In this document: positions 1-5,060 of the stretch, piece by piece
Layout of the letters: each line of letters starts with the position of its first letter
Position numbering within the stretch: the stretch's first letter is position 1
Source of the DNA: an uncultured Methylophaga sp.
Lineage (GTDB): Bacteria; Pseudomonadota; Gammaproteobacteria; Nitrosococcales; Methylophagaceae
Length of the DNA: 5,060 nt
Direction: 5' to 3'
Assembly (NCBI GenBank): GCA_947631375.1
Contig: CANRLD010000138.1
Coordinates: forward strand, 1 to 5,060
Program-made: the position numbers and the translations under genes
Notes under the pieces: model-generated
Told to the model about the DNA's origin: nothing
What the model saw: only the letters and a program-made list of their open reading frames with translations
Databases searched by the model: none

Positions 1-612
1 GACTTTATAACTGAGCGTGGCGGAAAACAGCATGCCCAGCCGTTTTTCCGGACGTGGCAGGCGGCGCAGGAAAAAACGCACATCTTTGATAAACCCCAGA
101 TCAAACATCCTGTCAGCCTCATCCAGTACCACCGCTTGGATACTCTTAAGATTAAAGACCTGCTGTTTATGAAAGTCCAGTAATCGTCCGGGCGTACCAA
201 TCAACACATCACAACCTTCAGCAATGGCATCACGCTGACGCTGGTAATCTTTGCCTCCATGAGCGATAACAATGCGCAATCCAGCATATTTATTGAGTGC
301 TTCTGCATCTTTTGCGATCTGAATTGCCAGCTCCCGGGTAGGGGCTAATATCAAGGCACGGGGTTGTTTGTCAGTCATGCTTTGTGCAGCCTGCGTGTTT
401 AACAAACGCTGAAAAGTCGCCAATAAAAAGGCGATCGTTTTACCGGTTCCGGTTTGGGCCTGCCCCGCGACATCACGGTTTGCCAACAATACTGGCAAAG
501 ATTGCGCTTGTATCGGTGTGCAAAACTCAAAGCCGACTTGCTGCAAGCCTTTCTGTAAGAGCGGATGAAGTGGCAGCGATGAAAATGCCGTGTCGGTGAG
601 ATGAGTACTCAT
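1..612 (-). CDS. rhlB: ATP-dependent RNA helicase RhlB, N-terminal part (truncated by window edge)
   Basis: DEAD-box RNA helicase; in E. coli RhlB is the helicase of the RNA degradosome and unwinds structured mRNA for RNase E and PNPase in the cytoplasm. Reading the minus strand from the ATG at 612 gives 204 open codons with no stop before the left edge. Visible motifs in order: Q motif around residues 28-35 (F..CTPIQ), motif I AQTGTGKT at 52-59, motif Ia PTRELA at 91-96, GG at 119-120, TPGR at 140-143, motif II DEAD at 164-167 and motif III SAT at 197-199. The start MSTHLT matches the E. coli MSKTHLT start, which favours 612 over an in-frame ATG five codons upstream (minus-strand 627-625). 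Neither start has a well-spaced Shine-Dalgarno. The second RecA-like domain and C-terminal tail lie outside the window. It is divergent from trxA, as in E. coli. RhlB rather than RhlE or SrmB is favoured by the N-terminus, the VLDEADRM.DLGFIKD segment and this linkage. Confidence 0.95.
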   Translation of the reverse strand, partial: MSTHLTDTAFSSLPLHPLLQKGLQQVGFEFCTPIQAQSLPVLLANRDVAGQAQTGTGKTIAFLLATFQRLLNTQAAQSMTDKQPRALILAPTRELAIQIAKDAEALNKYAGLRIVIAHGGKDYQRQRDAIAEGCDVLIGTPGRLLDFHKQQVFNLKSIQAVVLDEADRMFDLGFIKDVRFFLRRLPRPEKRLGMLFSATLSYKV

Positions 613-671
613 ATTAAATACTTGCATTACCTGTACTGATAGGAAAAAATGTTACGCAATGTTGGCTTGCG

Positions 672-679
672 AGTATAGC
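672..679. promoter_or_regulatory. Possible overlapping -10 elements of the divergent rhlB and trxA promoters
   Basis: The 101-bp gap between the divergent rhlB and trxA starts should hold promoters for both. At 672-677 the minus strand reads TATACT, a 5-of-6 match to the sigma-70 -10 consensus, which would give rhlB a leader of roughly 50 nt. The plus strand reads TATAGC at 674-679, with a poor -35 candidate (TTACGC at 652-657, 16-bp spacing) for trxA. The -35 boxes are weak on both strands, so this is a tentative assignment by eye. Confidence 0.3.
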
Positions 680-702
680 GGCCTCATACTTTAGATACCA
701 CT

Positions 703-706
703 GGAG
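703..706 (+). promoter_or_regulatory. Shine-Dalgarno site of trxA
   Basis: GGAG lies 7 nt before the ATG at 714. This is good spacing and supports that start codon. Confidence 0.75.
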
Positions 707-713
707 ATAAAAC

Positions 714-1040
714 ATGAGCGAAAACGTCACCAATGTGACCGATGGCGATTTTGACAGCCTGGTTCTACAGTCTGATTTACCTGTTCTGGTCGATTATTGG
801 GCTGAATGGTGTGGCCCCTGCAAAATGATTGCCCCGGTACTTGAAGAAATCGGTGCTGAATATGCTGGCAAACTGAAAGTCTGCAAGCTGAATATTGATG
901 AAAACCCCGAAACACCACCACGCTACGGCATTCGCGGCATCCCGACATTGATGCTGTTTAAGGATGGCGAAGTTGAGGCGACCAAAGTTGGCGCGCTGAC
1001 CAAATCACAATTGGCCGCATTCCTCGACAGCAATATTTAG
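714..1040 (+). CDS. trxA: Thioredoxin 1
   Basis: Small cytosolic dithiol-disulfide oxidoreductase. It is reduced by thioredoxin reductase and donates electrons to ribonucleotide reductase, PAPS reductase, methionine sulfoxide reductase and other targets. The protein has 108 residues, the usual length. The active site WCGPC is at 32-36 (catalytic Cys33 and Cys36), the buried Asp is Asp27, and the cis-proline is Pro77 in GIRGIPT. The segments WAEWCGPCKMIAP and NIDENP, and VGAL near the C-terminus, follow E. coli TrxA closely. Differences from E. coli include Tyr28 where E. coli has Phe, and an extra cysteine, Cys57, in KVCKLNID where E. coli has Ala. The start is supported by GGAG 7 nt upstream. 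It is divergent from rhlB and followed by a strong hairpin, so it is probably a single-gene transcript. In enterics rho follows trxA; here uvrD does. Confidence 0.97.
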   Translation: MSENVTNVTDGDFDSLVLQSDLPVLVDYWAEWCGPCKMIAPVLEEIGAEYAGKLKVCKLNIDENPETPPRYGIRGIPTLMLFKDGEVEATKVGALTKSQLAAFLDSNI

Positions 1041-1161
1041 GTTTCATCCTGCACTATCCCCGACGGTATCGGGGATAGTGTTTATATCCTCCCCTTCACC
1101 ACCCCGCATGATCGCTATCCGCCTGTGTTTATCCGGCAATCTTTTCGAGCTGTAAAAAGCA
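1041..1161 (+). other. Intergenic region trxA-uvrD (uvrD leader)
   Basis: Apart from the hairpin at 1052-1080, about 80 nt remain before uvrD. I find no convincing sigma-70 promoter and no clear LexA operator (CTGT-N8-ACAG). Only CTGT half-sites occur, at 1123-1126 and 1150-1153, and the partner halves do not match. No strong Shine-Dalgarno precedes the uvrD ATG; the best is a weak GAGC at 1147-1150, 11 nt upstream. Transcription of uvrD therefore depends on an unrecognised promoter here or on readthrough from trxA. Confidence 0.5.
1052..1080 (+). terminator. Rho-independent terminator downstream of trxA
   Basis: A perfect inverted repeat: CACTATCCCCGA, a 5-nt loop CGGTA, then TCGGGGATAGTG, giving a 12-bp stem with a GC-rich core. 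It begins 12 nt after the trxA stop. The following tract TTTATAT (1081-1087) is T-rich but interrupted, so termination may be incomplete. The hairpin could also protect the trxA mRNA 3' end. Position and symmetry make a terminator the best reading. Confidence 0.8.
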
Positions 1162-3324
1162 ATGGATGTATCTGAACTACTTGACGATCTGAACAAACCC
1201 CAACGCGAAGCTGTTGCTGCACCTCTTGGTCATACACGTATTCTGGCTGGCGCTGGCAGTGGCAAAACAAGAGTCCTAGTACATCGTATCGCCTGGCTAA
1301 TCCAGGCAGAAGCCTTATCACCAGCCAATATTCTGGCAGTCACCTTTACCAATAAAGCAGCAGCTGAAATGCGTGGCCGCATTGAACAGATCCTCGGTTA
1401 TCCAATTGGCGGTATGTGGGTCGGCACCTTTCATGGTCTGGCCCATCGTTTATTACGTTCACATTGGCAGGACGCCAATTTGCCACAAGGTTTTCAGATC
1501 CTCGACAGTGACGATCAATTGCGGATGATTAAACGCATTATCCGTGGCATGTCGCTGGACGAAGCACAATGGCCCCCCAAGCAGGCACAGTGGTATATCA
1601 ACAGCCAAAAGGATGAGGGCTTGCGCGCTGCCCATATACAGGCAGGACAAGATCCCTACTCGCAAAATATGCTGGCCATCTATCTGGCATATGAACAGGC
1701 TTGCGAACGCGCGGGCGTTGTCGACTTTGGCGAGTTGTTACTCCGTAGTCATGAGCTATGGCTAAAGCGGCCCGACATTCTGGCGCATTACCAACAACGT
1801 TTTTCGCAAATTTTAGTGGATGAATTTCAGGATACCAACACGATCCAATATGCCTGGATAAGGGTATTAGCCGGGCAAAGCGGTCACCTGTTTATTGTTG
1901 GTGACGATGACCAGTCTATTTATGGCTGGCGTGGTGCCAAAATCGAAAATATTCAGCGCTTTCACCAGGATTATCCTGACGCCACCACCATCCGACTGGA
2001 GCAAAATTACCGCTCCACCGGCAACATTCTGGCTGCCGCCAATGCCGTGATTGCCAATAACAGCGACCGACTCGGCAAGGAACTGTGGACGGATGATACT
2101 GATGGTGACCCCATCCAGCTGTATAACGCGTATAACGAGCGAGATGAAGCCGCCTATCTGGTGCAGGAAATACATAACTGGGTGCATAAAGGTGGCCAAC
2201 GTAACGATATCGCGGTGTTGTATCGCTCTAATGCCCAATCGCGAATCATCGAAGAAGCATTAATGCAGTCAGCCGTGCCATACCGGGTTTACGGTGGTCT
2301 GCGCTTTTTCGAGCGCGCGGAGATCAAGGATGTGCTGTCATATCTGCGCTTAGTCAGCAATCGCCGGGATGATGCTGCATTTGAACGCATAGTAAACACA
2401 CCAACGCGAGGCATTGGCGCCGCCACCCTCACTCAGCTGCGACAATATGCCCGTGAAACCAATCAGTCCATGTGGCAATCGGCTATTGATATTTTGCAGC
2501 AAAAGACCTTACCGGCACGCGCCAGCAATGCGCTGTCAGGCTTTCTGAGCTTGATAGATTCACTGACGCCTGAAGACGATTCCATGTCATTGCATGAGCT
2601 AACGACATTGGTTACGGATGAAAGCGGTTTACGAGCGCACTTTGCTAAAGATAAAACTGAAAAAGGCCAGGGGCGTATTGAAAACCTGGATGAATTAATT
2701 AATGCGACGCGTGAATTCATGCGGGCGGATGATGATGAAGAAATGTCATTACTGGATGCATTTTTGGCGCATGCTGCATTGGAAGCGGGCGAAAATCAAG
2801 GTGATAAATGGCAGGATTGTGTTCAGTTAATGACACTGCACTCTGCTAAAGGTCTGGAATTTCCGGTCGTTTTTATGGTGGGCATGGAAGAAGGCTTGTT
2901 CCCTGGGCAAAAATCAGCCGATGATCCGCTCAGGCTCGCAGAAGAACGCCGCCTCTGTTATGTTGGCATGACGCGGGCTCGCCAAACGCTTTATCTGCTC
3001 TATACTGAATCGCGCTATCTGTATGGCCAGGAAATGCATCCTCGTCCATCACGCTTTCTTAGTGAATTACCAGCAGAGCGTGTCAATCAGATCCGTTCGC
3101 GACAAAACCGGGCTGCCGCAGGGCTGACCACCCTTGCCAGTTCAACGCAAACGGTTAATGATAGTGGTTTCAAAACCGGACAACAGGTACTGCATCAAAA
3201 ATTTGGCCCCGGTGTCATTATTGATACTGAAGGCAGTGGCAGTCATGCCCGGGTACATGTCAATTTCAAACAGGCTGGAAGTAAATGGCTGGTTCTGGCG
3301 TACGCCAAACTGGAAACCCTGTAA
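1162..3324 (+). CDS. uvrD: DNA helicase II, UvrD (superfamily 1A, 3'-5')
   Basis: ATP-driven 3'-5' DNA helicase. UvrD releases the incised oligonucleotide and UvrC in nucleotide excision repair, unwinds nicked DNA in MutHLS mismatch repair, clears RecA filaments and can backtrack RNA polymerase. The 720 residues equal the E. coli length. Motifs: Q motif Gln14; Walker A GAGSGKT 30-36 (Lys35); Ia TFTNKAAAEM 61-70; motif II VDEFQD 219-224 (Asp220, Glu221); III GDDDQSIYGWRGA 247-259; IV LEQNYRS 279-285 (Arg284); V TLHSAKGLEF 558-567; VI with Arg605 in VGMTRAR. The C-terminal Tudor-like RNA-polymerase-binding domain (about 668-720) is intact, including KW at 708-709. UvrD rather than Rep is indicated by the MDVS..LD.LN start, GGMWVGTFHGLAHRLLR and the Tudor-like tail. 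The start matches E. coli even though the ribosome binding site is weak. The next gene follows after 15 nt. No SOS box is seen, unlike E. coli. Confidence 0.98.
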   Translation: MDVSELLDDLNKPQREAVAAPLGHTRILAGAGSGKTRVLVHRIAWLIQAEALSPANILAVTFTNKAAAEMRGRIEQILGYPIGGMWVGTFHGLAHRLLRSHWQDANLPQGFQILDSDDQLRMIKRIIRGMSLDEAQWPPKQAQWYINSQKDEGLRAAHIQAGQDPYSQNMLAIYLAYEQACERAGVVDFGELLLRSHELWLKRPDILAHYQQRFSQILVDEFQDTNTIQYAWIRVLAGQSGHLFIVGDDDQSIYGWRGAKIENIQRFHQDYPDATTIRLEQNYRSTGNILAAANAVIANNSDRLGKELWTDDTDGDPIQLYNAYNERDEAAYLVQEIHNWVHKGGQRNDIAVLYRSNAQSRIIEEALMQSAVPYRVYGGLRFFERAEIKDVLSYLRLVSNRRDDAAFERIVNTPTRGIGAATLTQLRQYARETNQSMWQSAIDILQQKTLPARASNALSGFLSLIDSLTPEDDSMSLHELTTLVTDESGLRAHFAKDKTEKGQGRIENLDELINATREFMRADDDEEMSLLDAFLAHAALEAGENQGDKWQDCVQLMTLHSAKGLEFPVVFMVGMEEGLFPGQKSADDPLRLAEERRLCYVGMTRARQTLYLLYTESRYLYGQEMHPRPSRFLSELPAERVNQIRSRQNRAAAGLTTLASSTQTVNDSGFKTGQQVLHQKFGPGVIIDTEGSGSHARVHVNFKQAGSKWLVLAYAKLETL

Positions 3325-3327
3325 TTC

Positions 3328-3331
3328 AGGA
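3328..3331 (+). promoter_or_regulatory. Shine-Dalgarno site of the TRAP-type binding protein
   Basis: AGGA lies 8 nt before the ATG at 3340, inside the 15-nt gap after uvrD. It supports that start and independent ribosome loading. Confidence 0.65.
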
Positions 3332-3339
3332 TAACGATA

Positions 3340-4437
3340 ATGTATTTATCTGTATTGATACGCTCTCTGCCATTAGTAATCGCTAGCTGTCTGCTCATCG
3401 CCTGTGGTGCGGATGACAGCAGTCCGTTTTCTGAAGAAATCGATACCAACAAAATCTACCGCTGGAAAATGGTTACCGCCTGGCCGCCCGGGTTTCCGGT
3501 ATTACAGGAAGGTGCCGAGCGCTTTGCCGAAAATCTGAACGCCATGTCAAATGGCAGATTACAAGTCAAAGTCTTTGCCGGGGGCGAACTTATCCCGGCA
3601 TTGCAAACGTTTGATGCCGTCTCCCAAGGCACCGTCGAAATGGGACATGGCAGCGCCTATTACTGGGCAGGAAAAGTCCCTGAAGCCCAATTTTTCTCGA
3701 CCGTCCCTTTTGGTATGACACCGCGAGGAATGAATGCCTGGCTATATCATGGCAACGGCTTGGCACTATGGCGCGAAGTCTACGCCCCATACAATGTCAT
3801 CCCCTTCCCGCTGGGTAATACTGGCATTCAAATGGGTGGCTGGTTTAATAAGGAAATTCATTCGGTTGCCGATCTGCAAGGTTTAAAAATGCGCATTCCC
3901 GGCTTGGGTGGCAAAGTGTTTGCCAAGGCGGGCGGCACCCCCATTCTGCTTGCCGGCAGCGAAGTCTATACGGCACTGGAACGTAATACCATCGACGCTA
4001 CGGAATGGATTTCACCGTATCACGATCACCGCCTTGGTTTATATCGGGCAGCGAAAAATTATTATTACCCCGGCTGGCAAGAGCCCGGTGCGGTACTGGA
4101 ACTCAGCATTAATAAGCGTGCCTGGGACTTATTACCGCCCGACTTGCAAACCATTATTGAGAATGCCGCCAGAGCTGAAAATATGTTGATGGCTTCTGAA
4201 ATGGAACAGAAAAATGCACTGGCGCTGGCACAGCTTCGTCAGCGAAGTGATATTAATATTGCCCCGTTTCCAGCAGATGTCATGGAAACGCTTAAACAGC
4301 TGACTAAGCAGACGCTGGACGACGAAGCAGCACAAAATCCGAAGTTCAAACGCGTTTATGAAGCCTATGAACAATTTCGCCAGCAGGATGAAGACTGGTC
4401 GACCATTTCTGAAAAAGCCTATCTGGCTATCCCATAA
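3340..4437 (+). CDS. TRAP-type C4-dicarboxylate/keto-acid substrate-binding lipoprotein (DctP/TakP-like)
   Basis: Extracytoplasmic solute receptor of the TRAP family, which normally binds an organic acid and delivers it to a DctQM sodium-driven permease. The 365-residue protein opens with a type II signal peptide: hydrophobic stretch 10-21 and lipobox LIAC at 19-22, predicting acylation at Cys22. Gly at +2 (no Asp retention signal) would allow export to the outer membrane. The mature part shows family marks: RWKMVTAWPPG 41-51, GNTGIQMGGWFNKEI 159-173, LKMRIPG 182-188 with Arg185 at the place of the carboxylate-binding arginine, GSEVYTALERNTIDATEW 206-223, and YYYPGWQEPG 241-250. These resemble the keto-acid/lactate-binding (TakP-type) branch. 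The exact ligand cannot be read from sequence. No permease genes lie in the window; the following genes encode a small unknown and a DUF411 protein. It starts 15 nt after uvrD, probably in the same transcript. The receptor may serve a remote permease or have another role. Confidence 0.88.
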   Translation: MYLSVLIRSLPLVIASCLLIACGADDSSPFSEEIDTNKIYRWKMVTAWPPGFPVLQEGAERFAENLNAMSNGRLQVKVFAGGELIPALQTFDAVSQGTVEMGHGSAYYWAGKVPEAQFFSTVPFGMTPRGMNAWLYHGNGLALWREVYAPYNVIPFPLGNTGIQMGGWFNKEIHSVADLQGLKMRIPGLGGKVFAKAGGTPILLAGSEVYTALERNTIDATEWISPYHDHRLGLYRAAKNYYYPGWQEPGAVLELSINKRAWDLLPPDLQTIIENAARAENMLMASEMEQKNALALAQLRQRSDINIAPFPADVMETLKQLTKQTLDDEAAQNPKFKRVYEAYEQFRQQDEDWSTISEKAYLAIP

Positions 4438-4439
4438 CG

Positions 4440-4691
4440 ATGGTATTGATCATTTTCACCCGAACCGGCCTGCAAGCATCACAAGCGGAGATCGACGATG
4501 CTGTTTCGGTTATCTGGCATAATCCACAATTACTGACAGAGCACGAACAGCAACACTATCAGACGCGCGGAATCCAGTGTCTTGCGCTACCCAAAACCGT
4601 TGATGTAGAAGATACCAAAGCAACCTTATGGGCGCTGGAATATGTCGAAAAACACAGCCAGAATCAGGAGATTATGATTGAGTGTGCTTAA
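4440..4691 (+). CDS. Small uncharacterised protein between the TRAP-type receptor and the DUF411 gene
   Basis: I do not recognise this 83-residue protein. It has no signal peptide; a short hydrophobic stretch VLIIF at 2-6 looks like a beta strand rather than a membrane segment. By eye the order is strand (2-7), helix (15-27), helix (about 32-42), strand (45-50), acidic helix (55-73) and strand (76-81), so a compact cytosolic alpha/beta fold is plausible. Two cysteines, Cys47 and Cys82, form no CxxC motif. That it is a real gene is supported by its tight placement. The ATG comes 2 nt after the upstream stop with no good Shine-Dalgarno of its own, which suggests translational coupling. Its last 14 nt overlap the next gene and carry that gene's ribosome binding site just ahead. 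Base composition is like that of its neighbours. Its function is unknown; context suggests a link to the receptor or the DUF411 protein. Confidence 0.7.
   Translation: MVLIIFTRTGLQASQAEIDDAVSVIWHNPQLLTEHEQQHYQTRGIQCLALPKTVDVEDTKATLWALEYVEKHSQNQEIMIECA
4666..4670 (+). promoter_or_regulatory. Shine-Dalgarno site deciding the TTG start of the DUF411 gene
   Basis: AGGAG lies inside the 3' end of the 83-residue gene, 7 nt before the TTG at 4678. The alternative GTG at 4684 would be 13 nt away, too far. The ATG at 4674 is in the upstream gene's frame and only 3 nt away. This is the strongest Shine-Dalgarno in the right half of the window. Confidence 0.75.
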
Positions 4692-5060
4692 TATTATTGT
4701 AGCGCTGCTACTGAATACTGCCTTGTTCTCCGTGGCTATCGCCAGCGAATGGGACCAGGCCCGGCTGCAACTGGAAAATCCTCAGCAGATCACCATTTAT
4801 CGTGATGCTGACTGCCAATGTTGCCATAAATGGATTGAACATCTGCAAAAGCATCAGTTTGACGTCATCGACAACATCAGCAACAACATGTACCAGATAA
4901 AACAGCAATTAGGGGTGCCAGACAACATGGCCTCCTGCCACACCGCTGTTATTGGTAATTATGTGATTGAAGGTCACGTGCCGGCCGACGATATAAAGCA
5001 ATTGTTACTGGATAACCCCACGCAAATTAAAGGGCTTTCTGTACCGCAAATGCCGGTCGG
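4678..5060 (+). CDS. DUF411-family CxCC metal-binding protein, probably periplasmic (truncated by window edge)
   Basis: The DUF411 family comprises small cysteine-rich proteins often annotated as metal-binding and found near copper or other metal-resistance genes; no enzyme activity is established. From the TTG at 4678, 127 whole codons reach the edge. Residues 1-22 form a probable signal peptide (hydrophobic 6-22, cleavage after AIA at 20-22), though its n-region lacks Lys or Arg, which is unusual. Family marks: YRDADCQCCHKW 41-52 with Cys46, Cys48 and Cys49; LGVP 78-81; SCHTAV 86-91 with Cys87 and His88; VIEGHVPADDI 96-106 with His100; and KGLSVPQMPVG 118-128, just before the usual SPGME end, so only a short tail is missing. 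TTG is chosen because the codon before it is an in-frame TGA and AGGAG sits 7 nt upstream; the first in-frame ATG (codon 71) would remove the CxCC motif. It overlaps the upstream gene by 14 nt, so translation is probably coupled. Confidence 0.88.
   Translation, partial: MSVLNIIVALLLNTALFSVAIASEWDQARLQLENPQQITIYRDADCQCCHKWIEHLQKHQFDVIDNISNNMYQIKQQLGVPDNMASCHTAVIGNYVIEGHVPADDIKQLLLDNPTQIKGLSVPQMPV

Noticed and set aside
384..599. Plus-strand open frame of 71 codons
   Set aside because: It lies antisense to the rhlB coding region, whose frame shows all expected DEAD-box motifs; the plus frame shows no family features.
625..627. Alternative in-frame ATG for rhlB five codons upstream
   Set aside because: The AGG is only 2 nt away, too close, and the homologous E. 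coli start aligns with the ATG at 612.
1128..1156. Possible promoter TTTATC-17-TGTAAA before uvrD
   Set aside because: Both boxes are weak and transcription would begin at about the start codon, leaving no leader.
1150..1165. Possible LexA operator CTGT-N8-ATGG overlapping the uvrD start
   Set aside because: Only the left half matches; the right half has two of four bases, and the site would cover the start codon.
1867..2238. Minus-strand open frame of 123 codons inside uvrD
   Set aside because: It is fully antisense to conserved helicase motifs of uvrD and has no recognisable domain.
3908..4189. Plus-strand open frame of 93 codons inside the TRAP receptor gene
   Set aside because: It is an out-of-frame shadow of the receptor, whose own frame carries the conserved family motifs here.

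Overview
The window reads as chromosomal DNA of a gammaproteobacterium. Three proteins point there. The RhlB N-terminus and core are close to the E. coli protein. TrxA is nearly collinear with E. coli thioredoxin 1. UvrD has exactly the 720-residue length of E. coli UvrD and its catalytic residues fall at the same numbers. The genus cannot be fixed from the sequence; a non-enteric, moderate-GC gammaproteobacterium is likely, because trxA is not followed by rho as it is in enterics. Base composition looks even throughout, and no insertion sequences, tRNAs, rRNAs, CRISPR arrays or phage-like genes are seen.

Layout: (1) 1-612, minus strand, is the first 204 residues of the DEAD-box RNA helicase RhlB, cut by the left edge. 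(2) 613-713 is a divergent intergenic region with possible overlapping -10 elements for rhlB and trxA. (3) 714-1040 is trxA, followed by a perfect 12-bp stem hairpin at 1052-1080 that probably terminates it. (4) 1162-3324 is a complete uvrD. (5) 3340-4437 is a lipoprotein substrate-binding protein of the TRAP (DctP/TakP-like) family. (6) 4440-4691 is an 83-residue protein I do not recognise. (7) 4678-5060 is a DUF411-family CxCC protein with a predicted signal peptide, read from a TTG start and cut by the right edge.

From uvrD onward all genes are on the plus strand with gaps of 15 nt, 2 nt and a 14-nt overlap, so they are probably co-transcribed, at least from the TRAP-type gene onward. The left half is housekeeping: RNA turnover, thiol-disulfide exchange and DNA repair. 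The right half is the less ordinary part. It is an orphan TRAP binding protein, apparently lipid-anchored, with no permease subunits in view, tightly linked to a small unknown protein and a putative periplasmic metal-binding DUF411 protein. No wholly new system can be demonstrated, but this three-gene cassette is the best candidate for something undescribed.
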